A stretch of 64,000 nt of DNA from Prado023 sp963700475 (GCA_963700475.1 CAVOXR010000015.1:62001-126000); one strand, 5' to 3'; shown: positions 55,561 to 64,000, numbered from the stretch's first letter. Program-made: numbers and translations. Notes: generated from the letters alone by a model not told the origin.

Positions 55561-55715
55561 TCGTGCTCCCTCCATGGTTTCCGCCAGCATACGAGTCCGC
55601 GCCACGCGCAGACACGCCCGGCAGCGTCGCCCTGCAGTGCGGCGCACCAGGGACCGTCGCCCTCGGGGCTGGCCAACTCGTCCTCGCACGATCGCCCTCA
55701 GGCGCGAAGGTTCGG

Positions 55716-55721
55716 CAGAGT
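55716..55721 (+). promoter_or_regulatory. -10 box, leaderless promoter of the MFS gene
   Basis: CAGAGT, seven bases, then GTG 55729. It lies in the 168-base divergent region shared with the kinase operon, a natural place for common control. Confidence 0.4.
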
Positions 55722-55728
55722 AGGACCC

Positions 55729-57042
55729 GTGCAGCGGATACCTGCCAGAAGCTGGTGGGCACTGGTGATCGTGGGGCTGGCCGGGCAGGTCGCCTGGACC
55801 ATCGAGAACCTCTACCTGAACCTCTTCGTCTACGACACGATCACTGACTCGCCGGGGGCCATCGCCGCGACGGTTGCCGCGAGCGCCATCGCTGCAACAC
55901 TCGCAGCGTTCGTGGTGGGTTCATGGAGCGACCGAGTCGGCCGGCGCCGGGTCTTCATCGCCATCGGGTATGTCCTCTGGGGCCTGTCGACGATGGCGTT
56001 CGGACTGGTCAACCCGCAGAACGTCGGCCGCCTCGTGCCGTTCGCCGGCGCCGTCGCGGCGGCCGTCGTGGCGATCGTGGTCGTGGACGCCGTGATGAGC
56101 TTCTTCGGAGCAGGGGCCAACGACGCCGCCTTCAACGCCTGGGTGACCGACATCACCGACGTGGACAACCGCGGACGGGTCGAGGGCGTGCTCCAGGTCA
56201 TGCCGTTGGTGTCGATGCTCCTGGTCTTCGGTGCGCTGGACCCCATGACCCAGGCGGGGCAGTGGTCGGCGTTCTTCGTCCTGGTCGGTTCCGTCATGGT
56301 CGCAACCGGGGTGCTCGCGTGGTTCCTCGTGGTCGATGCCCCCAATCACGTGCGATCCGAGGGTTCCTCGTTGCGCGCCGTGGTTGAGTCCCTGCGCCCG
56401 GCCGAGGTGCGCCGGAACCCGGGACTGATGCTGACCCTGTGCACGCTGGGAGTGGTCGGGATCTCCTCCCAGGTGTTCCTGCCGTTCCTCCTGATCTACA
56501 TCCAGTACACGCTGAAGATCGAGGCCTACGCCCTGGTGCTCGCGGTGGTCCTCATCGGTGCGTCTGTCGCCGGCGTGCTCGGCGGGCGGGTGATCGACCG
56601 CGTGGGCAAGGTGCGGGCGATGATCCCGGCCCTGGGCATCTACGTGGTGGGTCTCCTGCTGATGGCAGTCGTGCGCACCCTGGTGCCCCTGATCGGCGCG
56701 GGGCTGGTCCTCATGAGCGGCTTCATCCTCGTGTCGGCCACGGTGAACGCCTCCGTGCGCGACCACACGCCGGCCGACCGCGTGGGTGCGGTCCAGGGGC
56801 TGCGGATGGTGTTCTTCGTGCTGATCCCGATGGTGATCGGTCCCTCCATCGGGGCCGCTGTGATCCGAGGCGCCGACCAGTACTACGAGGACCTCGGGCA
56901 GCTCAAGCAGGTCCCGACGGCGGGGATCTTCGTGGCCGCCGCGCTGGTCGGGGTGCTGGCGGCGATCCCCGCCGTCGCCCTGCGCCGGGCTGACGCGGCC
57001 GCGGTGGCGTCGCCGGCGTCCGGCGGGGAGATCGGGGCATGA
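55729..57042 (+). CDS. Major facilitator superfamily transporter
   Basis: Membrane transporter of 437 residues with about twelve hydrophobic segments. The MFS loop motif is present after segment 2 (GSWSDRVGRRRVFIAIGY) and again in the second half (GGRVIDRVGKVRAM). Its GTG start at 55729 gives VQRIPARSWWALVIVGL. The stop overlaps the GH2 start by four bases (ATGA), so transporter and glycosidase are coupled, suggesting uptake of a glycoside that GH2 then cleaves. The long open frame upstream is antisense to the kinase. Confidence 0.88.
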   Translation: MQRIPARSWWALVIVGLAGQVAWTIENLYLNLFVYDTITDSPGAIAATVAASAIAATLAAFVVGSWSDRVGRRRVFIAIGYVLWGLSTMAFGLVNPQNVGRLVPFAGAVAAAVVAIVVVDAVMSFFGAGANDAAFNAWVTDITDVDNRGRVEGVLQVMPLVSMLLVFGALDPMTQAGQWSAFFVLVGSVMVATGVLAWFLVVDAPNHVRSEGSSLRAVVESLRPAEVRRNPGLMLTLCTLGVVGISSQVFLPFLLIYIQYTLKIEAYALVLAVVLIGASVAGVLGGRVIDRVGKVRAMIPALGIYVVGLLLMAVVRTLVPLIGAGLVLMSGFILVSATVNASVRDHTPADRVGAVQGLRMVFFVLIPMVIGPSIGAAVIRGADQYYEDLGQLKQVPTAGIFVAAALVGVLAAIPAVALRRADAAAVASPASGGEIGA

Positions 57043-58868
57043 CGCGCGGGTCCCTGGCGGCTGGCCTCCTGACGCCCTGGGGCGAGGCGCTGGACCCTGA
57101 CCTTCCGCTGCCCGAGTACCCGCGGCCCCAGCTCGTGCGCGACAGCTACCTGAACCTGAACGGCCGATGGCGGTACGCGATCACGGCCACTGAGGACGCG
57201 CCCGAGGAGTTCGACGGCACGATCGTCGTGCCGTTCTCGCCCGAGACGCTGCTCTCGGGCGTCTCGCGGCTGCTCACCCCGGACGAGGTCCTGCACTACC
57301 AGCGGACGCTGGTCCTGCCGGCCGACTTCCTCCCCGCTCCCGATGCCAGGGTCCTGCTGCACTTCGGTGCCGTCGACCAGTGGTGCCGCGTGGTGGTCAA
57401 CGGGCAGGTCGTCGGCGAGCACCTCGGCGGGTACCTGCCCTTCACCCTCGATGTGACCGACGCCCTGCACGACGGCGGGAACGAGCTGCGTGTCGTCGTG
57501 CGCGACCCCTCGGACACGGGGCACCTGTCCCGAGGCAAGCAGCGACTGGCCCGTGGTGGCATCTGGTACACGCCGCAGTCGGGGATTTGGCAGACGGTGT
57601 GGATGGAGGCAGTTCCGGCGCGCTGGATCGAGAGGCTGGACATCGTCCCCGACCTCGGGCCAGAGCCCGGGACACCGGGCGCGGAGACTTTGCGCGTCGT
57701 GGTGCACGTGGCCCCGGGCGGTGCCGCCGCCGACGACGTCGCCCCGCCCACCGTGGAGGTCATCGCGAGCGGGAATGGCATCGAGGTGGCGCGCGCGACC
57801 GGCCACGCGGGCGAGCCCCTCGATCTGCCCCTGCCCGGCGCCCGTCGCTGGTCGCCGGAGGACCCGTACCTGTACGACCTCGAGGTGCGCACCGGCACCG
57901 ACGTGGTGCGCAGCTACGCCGGCATCCGTTCGTTCGGGCTCGGTCCGGATGCAGCGGGGTTCCCGCGCCTGCTGCTCAACGGGGCGCCGTACTTCCATGC
58001 CGGTGTGCTCGACCAGGGCTACTGGTCGGACGGCGGGTACACAGCGCCCTCGGACGACGCCATGGTGCACGACATCGCCACGATGAAGCGGTTGGGCTTC
58101 ACGATGCTGCGCAAGCACATCAAGATCGAGCCACTGCGGTGGTACCACCACTGTGACCGGCTGGGCATGCTCGTGTGGCAGGACATGGTCAACGGTGGCA
58201 GCACGTACAACCCGGCGGTGATCAGCGTCCCCGCGGTGGCGTCCAGGGTTCGGGTCGACGACAAGCGGTACCGGACCTTCGCCCGCGCCGACGAGGCTGG
58301 TCGCGAGCACTGGTTGGCCGAGATGGAGGCGACCATCACCCTGCTTCGCAATGTGGTGTCGCTGGCGATGTGGGTGCCCTTCAACGAGGGCTGGGGGCAG
58401 TTCGACGCCGCCGCCGTCTGCGAGCGTGTCCGCGAGCTGGACCCGACCCGAACGGTCGACCACGCCAGCGGGTGGCATGACCAGGGCGCTGGCGACCTGA
58501 CCAGCCTGCACGTGTACTTCCGGTCGTTCCGCGTGCCCCGTCGGCGCCGGGGGACGCGGGACCGCGCGCTGGCGCTCACCGAGTACGGCGGGTACTCGCT
58601 GCGTCTGTCGGAGCACTCGACGACGACGCGGGAGTTCGGCTACCGGCGCTACCCGGATGCCGCCTCGCTGGCCGAGGCGTTCACCAGGTTGCACACCCGG
58701 CAGATCATCCCGGCCATCGCCGGGGGCCTTGCTGCGAGCGTGTACACCCAGCTGTCCGATGTGGAGGACGAGACCAACGGATTGCTCACCTACGACCGCC
58801 GGATCGTGAAGATCGACGAGGACGTGGTGCGTGCGGTGACCTCGCAGCTGCGGCTGGGAGCAGTCTGA
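57039..58868 (+). CDS. Glycoside hydrolase family 2 (beta-galactosidase/glucuronidase-like)
   Basis: Retaining beta-glycosidase of 609 residues without signal peptide. An N-terminal jelly-roll sugar-binding domain (NLNGRWRYAI ... LHYQRTLVLP ... VVVNGQVVGEHLGGYLPF) is followed by an immunoglobulin-like domain. The TIM barrel carries acid/base Glu in MWVPFNEGWGQF and nucleophile Glu in ALTEYGGYS. Specificity (galactoside, glucuronide, mannoside or other) is not clear. Translation is coupled to the MFS gene. Confidence 0.9.
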   Translation: MTRGSLAAGLLTPWGEALDPDLPLPEYPRPQLVRDSYLNLNGRWRYAITATEDAPEEFDGTIVVPFSPETLLSGVSRLLTPDEVLHYQRTLVLPADFLPAPDARVLLHFGAVDQWCRVVVNGQVVGEHLGGYLPFTLDVTDALHDGGNELRVVVRDPSDTGHLSRGKQRLARGGIWYTPQSGIWQTVWMEAVPARWIERLDIVPDLGPEPGTPGAETLRVVVHVAPGGAAADDVAPPTVEVIASGNGIEVARATGHAGEPLDLPLPGARRWSPEDPYLYDLEVRTGTDVVRSYAGIRSFGLGPDAAGFPRLLLNGAPYFHAGVLDQGYWSDGGYTAPSDDAMVHDIATMKRLGFTMLRKHIKIEPLRWYHHCDRLGMLVWQDMVNGGSTYNPAVISVPAVASRVRVDDKRYRTFARADEAGREHWLAEMEATITLLRNVVSLAMWVPFNEGWGQFDAAAVCERVRELDPTRTVDHASGWHDQGAGDLTSLHVYFRSFRVPRRRRGTRDRALALTEYGGYSLRLSEHSTTTREFGYRRYPDAASLAEAFTRLHTRQIIPAIAGGLAASVYTQLSDVEDETNGLLTYDRRIVKIDEDVVRAVTSQLRLGAV

Positions 58869-58874
58869 GGCCGG

Positions 58875-59855
58875 TCAGACCTCTCGCGGGCTCGTATCCG
58901 GGGTGGCGAGCCCGACATGCTCGCGGCCTCGGGTCCAGTGCGCAGCGTTGCGGCCGTTCGCGTACAGCCGGATCCCGGCGGGGGTGTCGCGCACGTCCAC
59001 GGCATACACGTGGGTTGCTGCCCAGCCGGACCCAGTGGGCGCCAGGATCGGCTCACCGGTGACCTCCCAGTCCAGGCCGTCCGCGCTGGTGAGCACCCGC
59101 ACGGCCGAGCTCGAGGCGCGCGTCGTGGCGTCCCATCCGATCGCGTTCTGGAACGCGACCCACCCGTCGCGGACCGCCAGCACCTCCACGGCGCCGGCCC
59201 CGAGGTTGGCCCACCGATCGCTGGCGTCCGGGCCCAGAACCGGCTCCGGAAGGACATCGAACGGCCCCTCCGGCCCGGGGCCGTCGGCGACGCCCACGTA
59301 CTCAGGCTCGTTGAAGCCGCAATCCGGGACATGCACGAGGCCCGCGCTGAAGTAGAGCCGCCAGCGGGAGTCGGGCAGTGGCACCAGGCACGGGTTGGAG
59401 ACGGCCTCGCCCTGCTTCGCGTCCCGGTGCCAGGGCAGCGTCGGCCGCAGCAGCACCACCGGATCGGACCACCGCCGCAGGTCGGCGGAGGACCGCGATT
59501 CGATCCACGACCGCCAGGGGACGCCGAACGGGATGAACGCGCGGGTCCGCTCGTACAGCAGCCGGTAGCGCGGGGTCGCCCCTGGGCCGAGGTCCACGAC
59601 CTGGGCCCGCAGGGCGTTGCGCGCCACGGTCTCGTGGCGCTTCCAGGCGATGCCGTCCTCGGACGTGTGATGGTGGATCCCGAGCAGCGAGTGGGCCCAC
59701 AGGTGCCAGAGGCTGTCCGGGGTGGAATCGGGCGGGAGGAACGTGGGGTCGGCGAGGACCGGGGACGGGAACGGTGGTCCGATCAGCGGGGAACGCCCAT
59801 CCCAGGACCACGTCAGCGCGGCGACCTCGGCGCAGGTGAGTCCAGCGAGTTCCAC
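58875..59855 (-). CDS. GH43/GH32-like five-bladed propeller protein
   Basis: The 326-residue protein has repeated beta-propeller-like blades with LADPTFLPP near the N-terminus, LLGIHHHTSEDGIAWKR, and a later VRVLTSADGLDWEV. These are typical of GH43, GH117 and related glycosidases. The Asp in ADPTF fits the family base, but the other catalytic residues cannot be fixed by eye. No signal peptide. GTG start at 59855 with GATAAT six bases upstream. It faces GH2 with six bases between stops, so the two may act on the same glycan. Confidence 0.75.
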   Translation of the reverse strand: MELAGLTCAEVAALTWSWDGRSPLIGPPFPSPVLADPTFLPPDSTPDSLWHLWAHSLLGIHHHTSEDGIAWKRHETVARNALRAQVVDLGPGATPRYRLLYERTRAFIPFGVPWRSWIESRSSADLRRWSDPVVLLRPTLPWHRDAKQGEAVSNPCLVPLPDSRWRLYFSAGLVHVPDCGFNEPEYVGVADGPGPEGPFDVLPEPVLGPDASDRWANLGAGAVEVLAVRDGWVAFQNAIGWDATTRASSSAVRVLTSADGLDWEVTGEPILAPTGSGWAATHVYAVDVRDTPAGIRLYANGRNAAHWTRGREHVGLATPDTSPREV

Positions 59856-59861
59856 CCCTCG

Positions 59862-59867
59862 ATTATC
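59862..59867 (-). promoter_or_regulatory. -10 box, leaderless promoter of the GH43-like gene
   Basis: Minus-strand GATAAT, six bases (CGAGGG), then GTG 59855. It excludes the longer frame reaching 60170. Confidence 0.5.
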
Positions 59868-59945
59868 CGGCGCCAGACAGTCGGTTGTGGGGCGGGGGCT
59901 CGGGTGCCCGATTCCTCTCCGCACGCTGCTCGACGACCGTGGCAC

Positions 59946-59951
59946 TACGGT
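59946..59951 (+). promoter_or_regulatory. -10 box, leaderless promoter of the DoxX-like gene
   Basis: TACGGT, seven bases, then ATG 59959. Confidence 0.5.
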
Positions 59952-59958
59952 GCACCCC

Positions 59959-60318
59959 ATGACACTGCCGGTCGGAACCAGGATCGTGATCGGCGCCTTC
60001 ACCGTGAGCGGTGTCGCGCATCTGGTGCGGCCGGCCCTGTTCGAGCCCCTCATCCCCAGGCAGTTGGGGGACCCCGCGCCGTGGGTGCGGGGCAGCGGCG
60101 TGGCCGAGTTGGCCTGTGCCGCCGGGCTGGCCACCCGGGCGCCCTGGGCTCCCGCGGTGACGACCGCCACCTTGGCGGTCGTCTGGATCGGGAACCTGCA
60201 GATGGCCGTCGACGTGCAGCGCAGCAGGCGCCCGACGTGGCAGAAGGTCGCCGCGTGGGCGCGACTCCCGGTCCAGGTGCCGCTGATGAAGGCGGCGTGG
60301 GAGTCGCCACGGAGCTAG
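59959..60318 (+). CDS. DoxX-like small membrane protein
   Basis: The 119-residue protein has about three to four hydrophobic segments (IVIGAFTVSGVAHLV, VAELACAAGLATRAPW, VTTATLAVVWIGNLQMAV) and the HLVRP and WVRGSGVAEL features seen in DoxX-like families. Role unknown; some relatives take part in redox complexes. ATG 59959 is leaderless. Convergent with the next gene. Confidence 0.7.
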   Translation: MTLPVGTRIVIGAFTVSGVAHLVRPALFEPLIPRQLGDPAPWVRGSGVAELACAAGLATRAPWAPAVTTATLAVVWIGNLQMAVDVQRSRRPTWQKVAAWARLPVQVPLMKAAWESPRS

Positions 60319-60343
60319 TCGGGCCAGCTCGCGACCGCTGCCC

Positions 60344-61975
60344 CTAGGGACGTGTCGAGCCCTGGACCCGTTGCGCGGCGGACGTGGCCATCTGCGCGAG
60401 CAGGTTCCCGCCCAGCACCGTCGTGGCGGTCAGGACCCCGCCGAACATCGCACCGGCAACGCCGCAGCTGACGATGTCCTGCCCTGTCAGGTACAGCCCC
60501 GGGATCGGGGTCGCAGGCTGCAGGAAGCCCGCGCGGAAGCGCTGCGGGGTGTGATCGATCCCGTACAGCTCGCCGCGGCCGTATCCCGCGAAGTGCGCGG
60601 TCGTCAACGGCGTCGAGATCTCGAAGAACGCGACCTTGCCGCGCAGCTGGGGCATCTGCTCGAACAGCGCCTCCATCATCCGCTCGGCCAGGCGGTTCTT
60701 GAACGCGTCGTACTCGGCGCCGCGACGCTTCCACCTGCTGCCCTCCCACCGCTCGAACCACTCGTAGGGGGCGGCGGTGATGACGTCGACTGTCGCGTGA
60801 CCCGGATGGCGTCGGGTGAAGTCCGGGTCCTTGGCGGCGGGGAACGACACGTAGACCATGGGCAGCGGGGCCTCGGGATCCGTGCGGCTGTCCTCGATGG
60901 TCTGCTCGTAGTTCTCGTTCGGATAGATCCAGAGGTTGTGCTTGGGCATGCGCAGGGCCTCGGCGGTCTCCTCGAACCCGAGGTAGAGGCACAGGTGGGC
61001 CATGGAGGGGGACACGTGTGCCAGGTCCTGCAGCAGTCCGGCGTCGTCGGCGACCTCGCGGGGCAGGAGTGCGCCGAACGTGTTGAGCACCCCCGCATCG
61101 CTGATGACCATCGGCGCACGGATGACCTGGCCGTCGGCGGCCATCTGCACGCCGACCGCCCGACCGTCCTCCACGACCACCTGGGCCACCTCGGCGTTGA
61201 TCAGGACCAAGCCGCCCGCACCCTCGATGACCGGGATGATCGACTCCGCGATGACGCCCGAGCCACCGACCGGGTAGTAGCCGCCACGGAAGTAGTGGTG
61301 CACGAGCAGGGCGTGCATCGCGAAGCTGGACTCGGCCGGGGGAAGCCCGTAGTCGCCGAACTGGGCGGTCAGCACCGCGATCAGCCGCTGGTCGGTGGTC
61401 AGTTCCTCGAGCACCTCGCGGGTGGTGCGGTCGGCCCACCGCGTGAAGCTCCGGCGCATCAGCGGACCGGATTCCTCCTGGACCGGGCCGGGCAGCGTCT
61501 TGGCGACCTGGAACGGCAGGGAGGAGGACGCGGCCTGGCCGACAGCCTCGAAGTAGCCGTCGATCCCGGCCTCCTCAGCAGGGAACCTCGAGACGAGCAT
61601 GTCGCGGAGGTTGCGCCGGCCCTTGGGCAGGTCGTAGGCCTCGCCGCCGATGATGACCCGGTCGTAGACCTCGCCCATGTCGGCCCACTCGATGCGGCCG
61701 TCGCTGATCTCGTCGACCATCCTGCGCGCCGTCGACCCGGGCGCCATGTCGCCGACGTAGTGGACTCCGACGTCCCACTCGTACCCGGGGCGGTGGAACA
61801 CGTGGGTGTAGCCACCGGGGGTGTAGTGCCGTTCGAGGACGAGCACCCGCTTCTGACCGTGCTTGGCCAGCATGGCCGCACAGGCGAGACCGCCTATGCC
61901 GGACCCGATGACGATGGCGTCGTAGTCCTCGGTGACCGGATGGCGCTTGTAGGACTGGGCCAACTGTCTGCTCAT
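60344..61975 (-). CDS. Phytoene-desaturase/retinol-saturase-like FAD oxidoreductase
   Basis: The 543-residue protein begins YDAIVIGSGIGGLACAAML, the FAD-binding motif, followed by VLVLERHYTPGGYTHVF. The C-terminal FAD motif is PGLYLTGQDIVSCGVAGAM. Length and motifs resemble CrtI-type desaturases and the bacterial relatives of all-trans-retinol 13,14-reductase. It may act on a carotenoid, isoprenoid or fatty acyl double bond. No other carotenoid gene is present nearby. GGGAGG precedes ATG 61975. Confidence 0.85.
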   Translation of the reverse strand: MSRQLAQSYKRHPVTEDYDAIVIGSGIGGLACAAMLAKHGQKRVLVLERHYTPGGYTHVFHRPGYEWDVGVHYVGDMAPGSTARRMVDEISDGRIEWADMGEVYDRVIIGGEAYDLPKGRRNLRDMLVSRFPAEEAGIDGYFEAVGQAASSSLPFQVAKTLPGPVQEESGPLMRRSFTRWADRTTREVLEELTTDQRLIAVLTAQFGDYGLPPAESSFAMHALLVHHYFRGGYYPVGGSGVIAESIIPVIEGAGGLVLINAEVAQVVVEDGRAVGVQMAADGQVIRAPMVISDAGVLNTFGALLPREVADDAGLLQDLAHVSPSMAHLCLYLGFEETAEALRMPKHNLWIYPNENYEQTIEDSRTDPEAPLPMVYVSFPAAKDPDFTRRHPGHATVDVITAAPYEWFERWEGSRWKRRGAEYDAFKNRLAERMMEALFEQMPQLRGKVAFFEISTPLTTAHFAGYGRGELYGIDHTPQRFRAGFLQPATPIPGLYLTGQDIVSCGVAGAMFGGVLTATTVLGGNLLAQMATSAAQRVQGSTRP

Positions 61976-62052
61976 CGAATGCCTCCCAGGAGCACGTCAG
62001 GGGATTCCGGAGCAGCTCGCGGACGTCCCGATCGCCCCCAACGTAGCGCAGC

Positions 62053-62359
62053 CCTGCGTTTGCGGGTCGTCGTGCCACCGACCGGCAATGAGACGATCTC
62101 GATGCTCAAGACGACCTCGCTGGTGGCCTATGTGCCCTATGTGGAGCTGTTCTTCCAGACCAGTGCGATCGGCAGCCGCACCTTCCAGCCGTTCCCGATG
62201 CTGATCACCGCCAGCCTGTGGTACCTGGCCATGACCTCGGTGCTGATGATCGGGCAGTACTACATCGAGCGGTACTACGCTCGCGGGTCCGTGCGGACCC
62301 TGCCACCGACCCCGATCCAGAAGCTGAAGATGCGCCTGACCAGGGCGGACCTGCGATGA
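62053..62359 (+). pseudogene. Decapitated amino-acid ABC permease (C-terminal remnant)
   Basis: About 100 codons encode only the C-terminus of a HisM/GlnP-type polar amino-acid permease. They contain the EAA-loop end VVVPPTGNETISMLKTTSL, then two hydrophobic segments including LITASLWYLAMTSVLMIG, and end YIERYYARGS...KMRLTRADLR. The first 200 or so residues of the family are missing; upstream is the start of the CrtI-like gene on the other strand. The stop still overlaps the ATPase start by four bases. A start at ATG 62102 could make an 85-residue peptide, but it could not form a permease. Confidence 0.75.
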
Positions 62360-63135
62360 GCGCGCAGGCGGCGATCACGCCGATGGTCAAGTCCGAACAG
62401 GTCCACAAGTACTTCGGTCGCCTCGAGGTGCTCAAGGGGATCGACCTCGAGGTCGCACCACGGGAGGTCATGTGCATCGTCGGCCCCTCGGGCTCGGGGA
62501 AGTCGACATTCCTGCGCTGCATCAACCACCTCGAGAGGATCTACTCCGGTCGCCTGTCCGTGGACGGGGAGCTGGTCGGCTATCGGGAGAAGGGCGACAA
62601 GCTCTACGAGATGCACGACAAGGAGGTCGCCCGCCAGCGCCTGGACATCGGGATGGTGTTCCAGCGGTTCAACCTCTTCCCGCACATGACGGCCCTGCAG
62701 AACATCATGGAAGCACCCATGCGAACCAAGGGGGAGCCGAAGGACGTCGTGCGCGACCGGGCGCAGAGCCTGCTGGAGCGGGTGGGTCTCGGCGACCGCG
62801 GCGGGTCGTACCCGAGCCAGATGTCCGGTGGCCAGCAGCAGCGGGTGGCCATCGCCCGGGCGCTGTGCATGGAGCCCAAGCTGATGCTCTTCGACGAGCC
62901 GACCTCGGCGCTTGACCCGGAGCTCGTCGGCGAAGTTCTCGACGTCATGCGGAAGCTGGCCGACGAGGGCATGACCATGATCGTGGTGACCCACGAGATG
63001 GGGTTCGCGCGCGAAGTCGGTGACAGCCTCGTGTTCATGGACGACGGGGTCGTCGTCGAAGCCGGCAGCCCTCGCGAGGTGCTCGCGAACCCCCAGCACA
63101 ACCGCACCAAGGCCTTCCTGTCCAAGGTCCTCTGA
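62356..63135 (+). CDS. Polar amino-acid ABC transporter ATP-binding protein
   Basis: The 259-residue ATPase of the GlnQ/HisP type shows Walker A VGPSGSGKSTFLRCINHLE, the Q-loop VFQRFNLFPHMTALQN, signature MSGGQQQRVAIARAL, Walker B LMLFDEPTSALDPE and switch His TMIVVTHEMGFA. It looks intact. Its permease is truncated, and no solute-binding protein is seen in the window, so it is probably orphaned or serves another permease. Start ATG 62356 lies in the remnant's stop (ATGA). Confidence 0.9.
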   Translation: MSAQAAITPMVKSEQVHKYFGRLEVLKGIDLEVAPREVMCIVGPSGSGKSTFLRCINHLERIYSGRLSVDGELVGYREKGDKLYEMHDKEVARQRLDIGMVFQRFNLFPHMTALQNIMEAPMRTKGEPKDVVRDRAQSLLERVGLGDRGGSYPSQMSGGQQQRVAIARALCMEPKLMLFDEPTSALDPELVGEVLDVMRKLADEGMTMIVVTHEMGFAREVGDSLVFMDDGVVVEAGSPREVLANPQHNRTKAFLSKVL

Positions 63136-63155
63136 TGGGCCGGACTCTCGATGCT

Positions 63156-63180
63156 CCCGGCCGATCGCCGATCAGCCGGG
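63156..63180. terminator. Hairpin between convergent ATPase and exporter permease
   Basis: CCCGGCCGATC (63156-63166) pairs with GATCAGCCGGG (63170-63180), with one mismatch and a 3-base loop. It overlaps the last codons of the minus-strand gene by a few bases and lies 21 bases after the ATPase stop. Confidence 0.5.
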
Positions 63181-64000
63181 CTGCACGTCGCGCCGGGCGA
63201 AGCGGTCCAGCCCGACCCAGGCCAGCACCGCGGCGCTGAGGGTCATGAGGATCAGCGGTGTCCAGGTCAGCGGTTCGTACGGCACGTAGGGGGTGGCCGA
63301 GAACGGCAGGAGGTCCAGCACCCAGCTGGGAAGGTGCAGGGCCTCGCCGATGAGGACGACGAACCACATCGCGGCCAGGACGCCCCAGGACAGGGGGATC
63401 GCCAGCCGGGGCAGCCACCCGAACAGCGCGACGGCGATCCCGACGAACACCATGACGGCCGGCCAGTAGGCAAGGGCGGCCAGCCCGAGCCGGGCCGTCT
63501 GGCCGCCGAGATCCCCGATGATCGACCCGTAGGCGGCGCCCATGCCCCCGCCACCGATGATCAGCAGCAGCGCCGAGCCGACGACGGGGATCAGCAGCCG
63601 CCCGGCCGCCCAGCGGGTGCGCGACAACGCACCGGCCAGTTGCGGTTCGATGATGCCGCTGGCCTCGTCACCGCGCAGCGAGACCGCGGACTGGATGGCG
63701 AACGCCGTGGTGATCATGGCGATCATGACGATGAGCATGGACAGGAGCGCCTCTATGCCGGTGCCCCGGATGACGGAGGCCACCGACCCGCCAGCGTCGG
63801 ACATGAGGTCGGTCATCGCCTGGACGACGGAGCCGAACATGAGGGCGCTGAGCGCGATCGTGAGGGTCCAGCCGATGATCGGGCCCCGCTGGAGCCGCAG
63901 CCCGAGTCCCAGCGCGGTGGCGTACCGCGCGGGGGCCGATGCGTGGCCTGCGCGGTCGGGAAGCAGCCCGGCGCCGAGGTCGCGTCGAGCCTCCAGCCTG
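63172..64000 (-). CDS. ABC exporter permease (polyketide antibiotic exporter type), 5' end beyond window
   Basis: The frame is open from the window edge to the stop at 63172, giving about 275 C-terminal residues. Near the edge it reads ARRDLGAGLLPDRAGHA, then LQRGPIIGWTLTIALSALMF, typical of the second half of large ABC-2 exporters. Several hydrophobic segments follow, with the loop RGDEASGIIEPQLAGALSRT. The same loop type occurs in the permease at 43551-45215 (EERGSLEEVL), so they are distant paralogs. The start and the partner ATPase lie outside. ATG 63840 is internal, not the true start. Confidence 0.85.
   Translation of the reverse strand, partial: RLEARRDLGAGLLPDRAGHASAPARYATALGLGLRLQRGPIIGWTLTIALSALMFGSVVQAMTDLMSDAGGSVASVIRGTGIEALLSMLIVMIAMITTAFAIQSAVSLRGDEASGIIEPQLAGALSRTRWAAGRLLIPVVGSALLLIIGGGGMGAAYGSIIGDLGGQTARLGLAALAYWPAVMVFVGIAVALFGWLPRLAIPLSWGVLAAMWFVVLIGEALHLPSWVLDLLPFSATPYVPYEPLTWTPLILMTLSAAVLAWVGLDRFARRDVQPG

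Noticed and set aside
60371..62052. A long plus-strand frame running into the permease remnant, as if the permease were fused to a large N-terminal domain
   Set aside because: This part is antisense to the CrtI-like gene. Permease-like sequence begins only near 62053.

Overview
This 64 kb window is chromosomal DNA of a high-GC (roughly 70% by eye) Gram-positive actinobacterium. The evidence is the strong G/C bias at third codon positions, the frequent GTG starts, many TANNNT -10 boxes placed 6-7 bases before a start codon (leaderless transcription), and a long core block in the order hemW - DUF3097 - hrcA - dnaJ - rsmE - HIT - phoH - ybeY - CNNM - era - recO - uppS - glyS - dusB - ppdK - dgt - dnaG. 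This block resembles the Mycobacterium tuberculosis Rv2388c to Rv2343c order and the equivalent Streptomyces region. I cannot name the genus from sequence alone. I see no insertion sequence, prophage or CRISPR array.

Layout. Bases 1-3989 carry two tandem, closely related long-chain acyl-CoA synthetases. Bases 4000-9400 hold a lipoprotein, hemW, a proline-rich membrane protein, DUF3097, an iron-type alcohol dehydrogenase and a small monooxygenase. Bases 9300-17350 are the heat-shock, RNA and ribosome maintenance block: a CIRCE-controlled hrcA and dnaJ, then rsmE, a HIT protein, phoH, ybeY, a CNNM/CBS protein, era and recO. Bases 17370-35700 continue with uppS, glyS, dusB, two GH13 glucosidases around an ABC exporter, pyruvate phosphate dikinase, dgt, a YdcF-like protein and dnaG. 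A tRNA-Asn at 35813 marks the border to a more variable stretch (35.9-43.5 kb). That stretch has small and hypothetical genes, lipoproteins, trmB, an F420/NADP-type oxidoreductase, pirin, mutY and dodecin.

Bases 43.5-64 kb are accessory metabolism and transport. They hold an ABC exporter, a YdeI-like protein and an apparent six-gene minus-strand operon: FGGY kinase, IMPase-like phosphatase, sphingosine-phosphate-lyase-like PLP enzyme, flavin monooxygenase, zinc alcohol dehydrogenase and glycogen branching enzyme. The last two are joined in one open frame. Divergent from the operon are an MFS transporter and a GH2 glycosidase, with a GH43-like propeller protein facing them. Then come a DoxX-like protein, a RetSat/CrtI-like oxidoreductase, a decapitated amino-acid ABC permease next to its intact ATPase, and an exporter permease that runs off the window.

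The best candidate for something undescribed is the kinase / phosphatase / PLP-lyase / monooxygenase / dehydrogenase operon, read together with the neighbouring glycosidases and transporter. It looks like a catabolic route for a glycosylated polyol or amino-polyol, but the substrate is unknown. Other points of interest are the nested inverted repeats with a 52-bp pitch at 30779-30943, the ADH-GlgB open-frame fusion, the truncated permease, and the coherent set of leaderless promoters that fixes many start codons.
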